This document shows positions 1-6,167 of a stretch of 27,500 bases of DNA, piece after piece; position 1 is the first letter of the stretch, and each line of letters starts with the position of its first letter. The notes under the pieces were generated by a model. The model searched no databases. It was not told where the DNA came from and saw nothing but the letters and a program-made list of their open reading frames with translations. Made by a program: the position numbers and the translations under genes. This stretch comes from Leptospiraceae bacterium (lineage in GTDB: Bacteria > Spirochaetota > Leptospiria > Leptospirales > Leptospiraceae): contig JACKPC010000003.1 in NCBI GenBank assembly GCA_024233835.1, positions 1-27,500 on the forward strand, given 5' to 3'.

Positions 1-359
1 GCATGATGCTCCTCCTGAGATCTGATATAGCGAAATACATCATCAAAAGATCTTTCATCTACCGTAAAAGCTCCATATCCTCTTTGCCATGTCAATCCTT
101 CGATTTCAAATGAAGTATAGCCTTTTATCTGCCGGATGATTTCTGATAACTGATGTGCGGGTTTTAAGCTTACGAGTAGGTGCACATGGTCTTTGTAGCC
201 ATTAGAGATGTGGATAATAAAGTCGAGTTCTTTTGCTTTCTTTACGCATAACTCATGAAAGCGAACCAACACTTCTTTTGGCAGCATAGCTTCTCTATAC
301 TTCGTGATGAAGATAAGATGATAGTCCAGGCGGTGGTAGAGCTTGTGTCTTATGATCAT
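1..359 (-). CDS. REP-associated tyrosine transposase (IS200/IS605 Y1 family), 3' end outside window
   Basis: Reading the minus strand from the ATG at 359 gives 119 residues running off the left edge. The HUH motif is visible as H58-V-H60 in 'DHVHLLVSLKP'. A 'WQRGYGAF' block (91-98) follows, then Tyr111 in 'YIRSQEEHH', the likely catalytic tyrosine. These blocks are typical of the Y1_Tnp family, and the 'YGAF...QEEHH' style is typical of the RAYT branch, which is usually single-copy and acts on REP palindromes. Consistent with that, palindromic repeats lie 60 bp upstream (421-489) and again at 948-1014. The Y1 mechanism nicks single-stranded hairpin DNA; that this copy is active is not shown. 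Only the extreme C-terminus is missing. Confidence 0.85.
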   Translation of the reverse strand, partial: MIIRHKLYHRLDYHLIFITKYREAMLPKEVLVRFHELCVKKAKELDFIIHISNGYKDHVHLLVSLKPAHQLSEIIRQIKGYTSFEIEGLTWQRGYGAFTVDERSFDDVFRYIRSQEEHH

Positions 360-420
360 AATATGACAGGTTCACGAAACACTTATCAAAAGTAAAGCAT
401 ATTTTCATCCCCACCCATCC

Positions 421-489
421 TCTCTCTTAAGGTGATGCGGGTGGTGAGTAGCGAAGCGTATCGAACCATAAGCATCACCCTAAGAGAGA
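421..489. repeat. REP-like palindrome, copy 1
   Basis: An 18-base arm (421-438, containing CTCTCTTAAGGTGATGC) is matched by its inverse at 472-489 with one mismatch. The 33-base loop is identical to that of copy 2 and contains GTAGCGAAGCG and TATCGAACC. It begins 2 bases past the stop of the DUF1566 gene at 492. It could be a REP substrate for the neighbouring tyrosine transposase, a transcription terminator, or the cruciform that DGR targets carry downstream of their variable repeat. Confidence 0.8.
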
Positions 490-491
490 CC

Positions 492-926
492 CTACGGCCC
501 CGAAACACAACGAACATAGTAGCTAAAGCTCTTATCGCCGCCGCTGACATTGCCACCACTAAAATGGACGTTCCACGCAGACGTTGTATAGGACGCGCCG
601 GTAGTAGAACTCCAATAATTGGAAGCAACTGCTGAGGGAAAGGCAGTTGTATCAATAGTTAAACTTGCTTTAGTATAGTCTACTATACTCTGTAACTCGT
701 TTCGATTCGGAAGCCTCCAGGCTCTCCCGACAAGACTTAAAGTGTTGCAATAGCTGAGAGCATTTGCCCAGGTCGCTTGCCCTCCTTCTCCCTGCTGCCA
801 GATAAGCCCTGTGGCAGTATCGGTCACCGTTCCGTTTCCGTTATCCGTAAAAGGAGCAGCCTTCAAAGCAGTGCTCAACATTATAAAAACAAAGATTAGA
901 TTTATTATATATAGTCTTTTCATCAT
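492..926 (-). CDS. secreted DUF1566 (Lcl C-terminal) protein with variable C-terminal tail
   Basis: This 144-residue protein starts with a signal peptide (MMKR, hydrophobic 'LYIINLIFVFIMLSTALKA') and is then essentially one DUF1566 domain. Family blocks are 'DNGNGTVTDTATGLIWQQGE', 'WRLPNRNEL', 'YWSSTT' and the final 'YYVRCVSGP'. DUF1566 has a C-type-lectin-like fold and is found in secreted or surface proteins; its ligand is unknown here. The start has an AAGGAT ribosome site 8 bases upstream. It lies downstream of a longer DUF1566 lipoprotein gene, with a palindrome between them and another right after its own stop. Its last ~40 codons differ from the neighbour in a pattern suggesting DGR mutagenesis (see 519-623). 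Domain call firm; ligand-binding role inferred. Confidence 0.85.
   Translation of the reverse strand: MMKRLYIINLIFVFIMLSTALKAAPFTDNGNGTVTDTATGLIWQQGEGGQATWANALSYCNTLSLVGRAWRLPNRNELQSIVDYTKASLTIDTTAFPSAVASNYWSSTTGASYTTSAWNVHFSGGNVSGGDKSFSYYVRCVSGP
519..623 (-). other. candidate DGR variable repeat A
   Basis: Codon-by-codon comparison with 1044-1154 shows long identical blocks (for example TATTGGAGTTCTACTACC and TATGTTCGTTGTGTTTCGG) separated by single changed codons. Twelve of thirteen changed codons outside one indel are NNY in both copies, keep the same third base, and change the amino acid. The thirteenth is GCG/GCT. The identical flanks are 624-641 and 498-518; the latter, at the 3' end of the gene, would be where an initiation-of-mutagenic-homology site is expected. 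The DGR assignment is inference. Confidence 0.6.
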
Positions 927-947
927 TCAAGTATCCTTATCTCTCCT

Positions 948-1014
948 CTCTCTTAAGGTGATGCGGGTGGTGAGTAGCGAAGCGTATCGAACCATAAGCA
1001 TCACCTTAAGAGAG
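948..1014. repeat. REP-like palindrome, copy 2
   Basis: Perfect 17-base inverted arms (948-964 CTCTCTTAAGGTGATGC and 998-1014) enclose a 33-base loop identical to that of copy 1. It starts 2 bases after the stop of the DUF1566 lipoprotein gene and ends about 20 bases before the start of the next gene. No T-tract follows, which argues against a simple terminator. Confidence 0.85.
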
Positions 1015-1016
1015 GG

Positions 1017-2510
1017 CTACAGCCCCGAAACACAACGAACATAGAAGCCAACGCTCTTAGAGCGGTGGACACTGCTGACATCGCCAACACTAAAAAGGAC
1101 GTACCACGCATACGTTGTATTGGAAGCGAAGGTAGTAGAACTCCAATAAAGGTTAGCAACTGCTGAGGGAAAGACGCCCGTGTTAATCGTAAGACTCGAT
1201 TTAGTTGCATCCACGAGGGAAGAAAGCTCTTGAATAGAGGGAAGCTTCCAGGTTTTCCCGGCAAGACTCAAAGCATTGCAATAGCTAATAGCTGAATCCC
1301 AATTCATCGCTCCTCCTTCTCCCTGCTGCCAGATAAGCCCTGTAGCGTTATCAGTCACCGTGCCATCTCCATTATCCGTATAGCTTCTCGCGGTGGTTTT
1401 TTGATGGGCTCCATCATCTCCCGCTGCATGAGAAGTCGTCTGCCCGGTTTTTAGAAGCCCCAACTTAAAATCCTCATCCAGAGTATAAAAACTCAACTGT
1501 TTTGTATTCGTATTTACAGAACTGGCTACAATGCTTCCGGGTTCGGAGAAGCCGTCTGTATCCTTGTTTACACTTACGGTTACCGTTTGTTCGGTACTGT
1601 AGTTTGAGGGAGTGAATGTAAGGCTTGATAAAGAAAGAATGTGCTTTGAACTATAAAAAGAACTTAAACTTACTGTCACATCTTTTGCAGGAGCCCTATC
1701 AAGTTTGACTGTACATGTAGTGCTACTTCCTTCTTTTATAGTAGTGATATTGAAAGAGATGATGATGGTATATTCCTGATAGGTAATACTTTTTGTTGTT
1801 ATGTTACTTCCTGTCATAGAAGCGGAAACCAGTACCGTTTCTGAATCCTTGTTCGTATCTGCCGAACCCGTAAGATTTATCGTTTGAGCGACATTCCAGT
1901 CTTGTGCTGTAAAACTGAGGCTGGTTTTATCTACAGATAAACCGGTATAAGAAGAACTTACATTCACCGTAACGGTTTCATGAGGTTTCTGGCTTAGTTG
2001 TATCCTGGTTGTTCCGGTTCCATCTTCTGTAATAGAGGTCGGAGTTTCCACACTCACCCAGTCCCCTTTTACATCTACATTTTTCACAGAAAGAGGAGTC
2101 GTTTCGATTCCGGGAGCGCTTAGAGTTACTGTTGCCTCTTCTGTTACTTCGTTTCCATCAATCAGGGCAGAAAGAGTAAAGCTCTGTTCGATAGTTGCGA
2201 TTTCGGGTGTAAAGGTAAGTGTGGCGGATGAAGCATCGTTGACCTCAATTGCCGGGTGATTACTTGTAATCGTTACCGTTTGTGTGGAACTCGGTTTTAC
2301 GGCAAGCCTCACATAGACCGTGTGTTTCGTGCCTTCGTTCAACTCCTTTACCGTATCTCTCAAAGCAAAGGTGTTTGTAACCGTATTGGCCGTGCTGAAA
2401 TTCTGGAAGAAGTTTGTAAGAAGTCCCACCCCATTGTCCGTGGGGTTATTGTATTTCGGCTTTGCAAGGCAGGATAATAAAAGACACATAAAAAGAGGAA
2501 GTCGTTTCAT
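1017..2510 (-). CDS. lipoprotein with Calx-beta-like repeats and C-terminal DUF1566 variable domain
   Basis: I place the start at the ATG at 2510, because it begins a lipoprotein signal (MKRLPLFMCLLLSC, lipobox Cys at residue 14) and follows GAGGTAAGAGT. Its ATG overlaps the upstream TGA (ATGA), so it is translationally coupled to the nuclease-like gene. After the lipobox come three or four beta-rich repeats of about 85-95 residues, each ending in motifs like 'LTFTPxxxxxEQ' or 'LSFTAQDWNVAQ', resembling Calx-beta/big-like extracellular modules. A DUF1566 domain fills the last ~130 residues ('GLIWQQGEGG', 'WKLPSIQEL', 'YWSSTT', 'FYVRCVSGL'). The design is an outer-membrane-anchored stalk displaying a lectin-like head, whose last ~40 residues look hypervariable. 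Ligand unknown. Confidence 0.85.
   Translation of the reverse strand: MKRLPLFMCLLLSCLAKPKYNNPTDNGVGLLTNFFQNFSTANTVTNTFALRDTVKELNEGTKHTVYVRLAVKPSSTQTVTITSNHPAIEVNDASSATLTFTPEIATIEQSFTLSALIDGNEVTEEATVTLSAPGIETTPLSVKNVDVKGDWVSVETPTSITEDGTGTTRIQLSQKPHETVTVNVSSSYTGLSVDKTSLSFTAQDWNVAQTINLTGSADTNKDSETVLVSASMTGSNITTKSITYQEYTIIISFNITTIKEGSSTTCTVKLDRAPAKDVTVSLSSFYSSKHILSLSSLTFTPSNYSTEQTVTVSVNKDTDGFSEPGSIVASSVNTNTKQLSFYTLDEDFKLGLLKTGQTTSHAAGDDGAHQKTTARSYTDNGDGTVTDNATGLIWQQGEGGAMNWDSAISYCNALSLAGKTWKLPSIQELSSLVDATKSSLTINTGVFPSAVANLYWSSTTFASNTTYAWYVLFSVGDVSSVHRSKSVGFYVRCVSGL
1044..1154 (-). other. candidate DGR variable repeat B
   Basis: This is the partner of 519-623, at the 3' end of the lipoprotein gene. 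Changed codon pairs (A/B) include TCC/AAC, AAT/CTT, GGC/TTC, TAT/AAT, TCT/TAT, AAC/TAC, CAT/CTT and GGT/GTT. Copy B has two extra codons in the middle; all five codons of that stretch are NNY. At nine of the thirteen changed codons one copy has A, as expected if a template repeat carries A there. The segment is bounded by identical 1155-1172 and 1023-1043. Confidence 0.6.
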
Positions 2511-2765
2511 ACTCTTACCTCGAAGATCTGTTTCTTGTTGATTTCGTTCCAACTGCTTGTAAACTCTTTGTTCTTATTAAAGTTAAATATAGCTAAATAG
2601 CCCGTGGTCTGGTTTCTGCTGTCCAGATATGCCGCGAGTTGACTAAGGCCTTCCTCGTGATACTTCTCTCCCCTCCAGACTTTTAATTCAAGTATATACT
2701 CTTTCTCTGCAAAGGTGATGATCAAATCCGAACGTCTTTCATAGCTGTGCTGGCTTTCTACATAG
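2507..2765 (-). pseudogene. 3' fragment of the PD-(D/E)XK nuclease-like gene
   Basis: This piece holds the nuclease-fold core and C-terminus ('ERRSDLIITF', 'LELKVWRGEKYHEEGLSQL', 'GYLAIFNFNKN', ending FEVRV). An open frame continues to an ATG at 2845, but its first ~26 residues are encoded by the end of the IS5-like element, so a 112-residue gene call there would be a chimaera. The TGA at 2507-2509 overlaps the lipoprotein start. Confidence 0.8.
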
Positions 2766-4458
2766 GGCTTCCTGAATATTGCGAAACCGGCTTTAAAGTA
2801 TAATAAAATACTTGTATTTATAGGATCTTCAAAAGTAAAGTGCAAGGAAATATTAAAAAAAAGTCCAAAACCCTTTCACCTCCAGGAAAAATATGTATAG
2901 AGAAACATCTAAAAACCAACCAGAATTTGAAAATTTCAAGTTACCTTTTGATGGAAAGTTAGACAAGGATAATCGTTGGGTTAAATTAGCGGAACTAATA
3001 CCCTGGAGCAAAGCAGAAGATAAATATAAGCAGCATTTTTCTAAAAAGATGGGAGCTCCTGCAAAACCATTCAGAATGGCTCTTGGTGCATTGATCATTA
3101 AAGAAAGGTTACGTTGCACCGATGAAGAAACAGTTGAACAGATAATTGAAAATCCTTATCTACAATTTTTTATTGGACTACAGGTTTTCCAAAACAAAGC
3201 TCCTTTTGAAGCATCATCAATGGTACATTTTAGAACAAGGATGCCTATCGAATTTCTACAGGAAGTTAACGAAATGATTATCAATTCAGAACAGGTTACA
3301 GAAGAAGATGATAACGATGATAAGCCAACAGGTTCAACTGGTGTAAATGAAGATGAGAGTATAGAAAATAGAAGAGGTGAATCAAAAGAAAATCAGGGAA
3401 GTTTATTAATAGATGCGACCTGTAATCCTGCGGATATTCGTTATCCAACAGATATTTCCATATTGAATGAAGCACGAGAAAAAACAGAACATATCATCGA
3501 TGAATTGTTTAAGCCGCTGGTAGGCAAAATAAAAAAGCCCCGTACATATAGAAAAAGAGCAAGAAAACAATTTTTATCATATACCAGGAGAAAACAAAAA
3601 GGAGGAAGAGGGTTAAGAAAGGCAATCAAGCAACAGTTAAACTATATAAGGAGGAACCTTCAAACAATCTCAGAACTGCTTCAAAATGGCTCTAAGCTCG
3701 AAGATTTAAACAGGTAGTGGTATAAGTGTTTATTAGTGATTCATGAAGTATACAGACAACAGCTTGAAATGTATGAAAATAATACCCGCCGTGTGGATAA
3801 TAGAATAGTAAGTATATCGCAGCCACATATTCGTCCGATAAAAAGAGGCAAGGATGCTGCCAAGACTGAATTTGGTGCAAAGTTAACAATATCAATGACA
3901 GAAGGGTTTAGTAGGATTGAAATTTGTGATTGGAACAGTTATAATGAAGGAGTCTTGTTTATCTCAATATTAGAAAACTATAAAAATACAAATGGACACT
4001 ATCCATCTATTGTTCATGTAGATAAAATATTTAGGAATAAAGAAAATCGAGATTTTTGTAAAGAACATGGAATTAAAATGGCAGGTAAACCACTTGGCCG
4101 CCCCTTAAAAGGAGTGGATTACGAAAAGGAGAATGCTTCAATTAGAAATTCAGTTGAAGGTAAGTTTGGAGAGGGAAAGAGAAAATACGGGATGGATAGG
4201 ATTATGGCTAAATTATCTAAAACAGGAAAAACAGTTATAGCCTTAATAGTCCTGGTAATGAATTTGGAAAAGAAGCTAAGGCTTCTTTTTTATCGTTTTT
4301 TTATGTATTATAGAGATAAAACAAACAAAGCTATTCAGCATTTCGATTATACCGAAAGCCTAATACTCTATAAAAGTAATATATTATTAATTTAATAAAC
4401 TTTTCTAAAAAAAGATAACGTTTGGAATAATACAACAAAGGAACTTTTTCAGGAACCC
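2766..4458 (+). mobile_element. IS5-like insertion sequence (1693 bp) with 8-bp target duplication
   Basis: CTACATAG occurs immediately outside both ends (2758-2765 and 4459-4466). The ends are imperfect inverted repeats: GGCTTCCTGAATA on the left and, read inverted, GGGTTCCTGAAAA on the right. The element sits in the nuclease-like gene, whose frame is restored when the element and one duplicate are removed. It contains one transposase gene with an internal stop. Confidence 0.85.
2893..4395 (+). pseudogene. IS5-family transposase interrupted by an in-frame amber stop
   Basis: The N-terminal half (274 residues) carries the DUF772-like region ('KPFRMALGALIIKERL', 'ENPYLQFFIGL', 'MVHFRTRM') and the first catalytic Asp in 'LLIDATCNPADIRYPTD'. 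A TAG at 3715-3717 ends it. The same frame then continues without a shift to 4395, with the second Asp in 'SIVHVDKIFRNKENRDF' and Glu in 'RNSVEGKFGEGKRKYG'. Without the stop it would be about 500 residues, a normal IS5/IS1182-superfamily size. A single CAG-to-TAG change would explain it; a sequencing error or stop readthrough is also possible. A GTG at 3736 could start the second half, but without the first Asp this would not be functional. Confidence 0.85.
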
Positions 4459-4521
4459 CTACATAGTAGAAACCCTTGCCATTAATGATAGGCTTGAGAA
4501 AAGCGATGAGAAGCAGACGAC
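4459..4521 (-). pseudogene. middle fragment of the nuclease-like gene
   Basis: This short piece between two IS elements encodes 'RLLLIAFLKPIINGKGFYYV', a strongly conserved block of the AAA-ATPase/PD-(D/E)XK family. It carries one copy of each target duplication at its ends (CTACATAG at 4459-4466 and GAC at 4519-4521). Confidence 0.8.
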
Positions 4522-4550
4522 TAGCCTAGTTACGTTTTAGTGGACACATA

Positions 4551-5393
4551 CTACGCAGCCATTTCCTCATATTCTGTGGGAGTTTTATATCCTAAAAAAG
4601 AATGCGTTCTTTGTCGATTATAAAATATTTCAATATAATCAAAAAACTCTTTTTTTGCATCTTCCAGATCGTAAAACACATTTACTTCCATTTCTCTTTT
4701 TAAGGTACTGAAGTATGATTCAGCCACTGCATTATCCCAGCAGTTTCCTTTTCTACTATTACTTCTTATTATTTTATTTTCAATTAACTTGATTCTTGTC
4801 TTTCGCGAGCAATAATTAGATCCACGATCCGTATGGAAAATAAGCCCACGTCCTGGTCGACGAGACCGTATTGCCTTATCAAGAGTTGTTGTTATCAGTT
4901 CCGAATCATTCTTCTCTGATAGACTCCAACCCACTACCTTTCTCGAATACAAATCTATGATCACACAGAGATATAACCAACTTTCCTTTTGCTTTATATA
5001 CGTTACATCCGATACCCAAATCTTATTCTTCTCTTTAGGGGAAAAGTTCCTCTTAACAAGGTCTCTTGCTATACGTTCGTTATGCTTTGAATCAGTCGTT
5101 GAAATCTTAAACTTTTTCTCCTGTTTGCCCTTTATCGCCAGTAATTCCATCATCCTACGCACCCTGCGAGCACCATAAGATTTGTCCACTTTCTTTACCG
5201 CATCAAGTAAACGAATAAGCCCATAGGTCTTTTTACTCTTCTTCCAGGTATTCTTCAAATGCTCTATGATTTCAGGACAATATTTTGATAACTCGTCCTT
5301 ACAACGATTTCGATATTTGTAATATCCTGATTTAGATACATCTAATATTCTTGCCATACTCATAATTGGAAATGTTTCATTACTCGCTTCCAT
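4551..5393 (-). CDS. IS3-family transposase OrfB (DDE integrase core)
   Basis: The 280-residue catalytic half of an IS3-type transposase. It has the HTH_21-like stretch ('YGLIRLLDAVKKV...YGARRVRRMM') followed by an rve integrase core with the DDE residues in 'WVSDVTYI', 'FHTDRGSNY' and 'NAVAESYFSTLKRE', and a typical end 'FYNRQRTHSFLGYKTPTEYE'. The ATG at 5393 is only an internal Met of the coding frame: the same frame is open upstream through 'VDRYTFMEAS', so the natural product is an OrfAB fusion made by a -1 frameshift near 5438-5444. No disruption is seen. Confidence 0.92.
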   Translation of the reverse strand: MEASNETFPIMSMARILDVSKSGYYKYRNRCKDELSKYCPEIIEHLKNTWKKSKKTYGLIRLLDAVKKVDKSYGARRVRRMMELLAIKGKQEKKFKISTTDSKHNERIARDLVKRNFSPKEKNKIWVSDVTYIKQKESWLYLCVIIDLYSRKVVGWSLSEKNDSELITTTLDKAIRSRRPGRGLIFHTDRGSNYCSRKTRIKLIENKIIRSNSRKGNCWDNAVAESYFSTLKREMEVNVFYDLEDAKKEFFDYIEIFYNRQRTHSFLGYKTPTEYEEMAA

Positions 5394-5407
5394 AAATGTG
5401 TATCTAT

Positions 5408-5698
5408 CTACTGTTCTCTTGAGAGCATGGCTGCAAACTTTTTTAAAATTGCATTCTCCTCCTTTAACTTCATATTTTCCTTGCGAAGATTTCTTAATTC
5501 CTCATGTTCCTTTACTTGCTTATCTGTCAACGGCATTCCACTTTCCTGTTTTTGTAGGTATTCCTTTCTCCAGCTCTGTAGAGTATGATAATTTATACCC
5601 AGTGATTCCGCTACTTCTTTTATTGTAAATGAACCACTCAATGTCCTTTTTACCGCCTGTTCCTTGAACTCTTCAGAGTATTTTCCTTTCTTTTTCAT
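5408..5698 (-). CDS. IS3-family transposase OrfA (HTH_Tnp_1)
   Basis: The 96-residue protein has an N-terminal helix-turn-helix ('YSEEFKEQAVKRTLSGSFTIKEVAESLGINYHTLQSWRKEY') that binds the element ends, and a C-terminal leucine-zipper-like coiled coil ('ELRNLRKENMKLKEENAILKKF') for multimerisation. It is followed by orfB in the -1 frame; the slippery site AAAAAAG lies in its last codons. Confidence 0.92.
   Translation of the reverse strand: MKKKGKYSEEFKEQAVKRTLSGSFTIKEVAESLGINYHTLQSWRKEYLQKQESGMPLTDKQVKEHEELRNLRKENMKLKEENAILKKFAAMLSREQ
5438..5444 (-). other. programmed -1 frameshift heptamer A AAA AAG
   Basis: In the orfA frame the codons are TTA AAA AAG, placing A-AAA-AAG exactly in slippery register. 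A -1 slip leads directly into the orfB frame (V-C-S-H-A-L-K-R-T-V-D-R-Y-T-F-M-E-A-S). This is the classical IS3 mechanism for making the OrfAB transposase; a stimulatory structure downstream was not assessed. Confidence 0.8.
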
Positions 5699-5755
5699 CG
5701 TTTTATTACCTCGTTTTTTGTTAAAAAAGGTGTCTACTATACCGTAACTAGCTCA

Positions 5756-5993
5756 GACCCTGTCTTTCATAAAACGTTTCATCTTTATTGGAATAGTTTT
5801 CTTTGATAAACTCCTGAAACTTGAGAAGGACTTTCCCCATGTTCAAATGACCCCTCGAATCGAGATAATTGTCTCGGAAAGTATAAAAAGCGGAAGGCTT
5901 CTTCTCGGAAGTTTCTAAGCCGGAAACAAAATGATTATATAAAAGAATTGTAAATATTCTATTATGAATGAGTACCTGCGAATCCTCCCCTGA
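5756..5993 (-). pseudogene. upstream fragment of the nuclease-like gene
   Basis: This encodes 'GEDSQVLIHNRIF...LLYNHFVSG...GHLNMGKVLLKFQEFI...DETFYERQG', the region between the ATPase part and the nuclease fold in this family. Its left (3') end meets the IS3 element and its 5' end meets the IS1182-family element. Nothing of the ATPase domain remains. Confidence 0.8.
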
Positions 5994-6061
5994 CAGACTG
6001 TGTGAAAAGTGAGCAAAAAAAAACCTGTAGATATTGACGAACTCGGTTCTTACTAAAAAAA

Positions 6062-6093
6062 CTAAAAACCAATCATTCCAAATTGGTTTTTAG
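6062..6093 (-). terminator. hairpin downstream of IS1182 transposase
   Basis: A perfect 12-bp stem (CTAAAAACCAAT at 6062-6073 with its inverse at 6082-6093) and 8-base loop lie about 75 bases beyond the transposase stop, inside the element. The flanking A-rich top strand reads as U-rich in the minus-strand transcript, as for an intrinsic terminator. Confidence 0.55.
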
Positions 6094-6167
6094 TAAATAA
6101 ATTTACTATAAGTCATAAAAGAGAGAAAATTCATTGCTATCCATCAAATAAAAATCTATTATTCCTA

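Larger units (their letters stand above)
4522..5755 (-). mobile_element. IS3-family insertion sequence (1234 bp) with 3-bp target duplication
   Basis: GAC flanks both ends (4519-4521 and 5756-5758). The terminal inverted repeats share CTAGTTACG-T-TAGT-GACAC (4526-4547 and 5730-5751, three mismatches in 22). Length, the two overlapping-frame genes orfA and orfB and the 3-bp duplication all fit IS3. Removing it restores the frame of the nuclease-like gene ('QGRLLLIAF'). Confidence 0.9.
2507..5993 (-). pseudogene. AAA-ATPase-like / PD-(D/E)XK nuclease-like gene, lost 5' part and split by two IS elements
   Basis: Three minus-strand pieces (5756-5993, 4459-4521, 2507-2765) join into one uninterrupted frame once the IS3-family and IS5-like elements and one copy of each target duplication are removed. 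The joined C-terminal part contains 'HNRIFTILLYNHFVSG', 'RGHLNMGKVLLKFQEFI', 'RQGRLLLIAFLKPIINGKG', 'YYVESQHSYERRSDLIITF' and 'YILELKVWRGEKYHEEGL'. This matches the AAA-ATPase_like (PF09820) plus PD-(D/E)XK DUF1703 (PF08011) family; the Asp of 'SDLII' and Glu-x-Lys of 'LELKVW' are the nuclease-fold residues. The ATPase N-terminal part is missing upstream of the IS1182 element at 5994. The intact joined frame means the two insertions are recent. The function of the family is uncertain. Confidence 0.85.

Noticed and set aside
2766..2845. N-terminus of a 112-residue nuclease-like ORF starting at 2845
   Set aside because: These residues are encoded by the terminus of the IS5-like element; the true gene continues in the fragment at 4459-4521.
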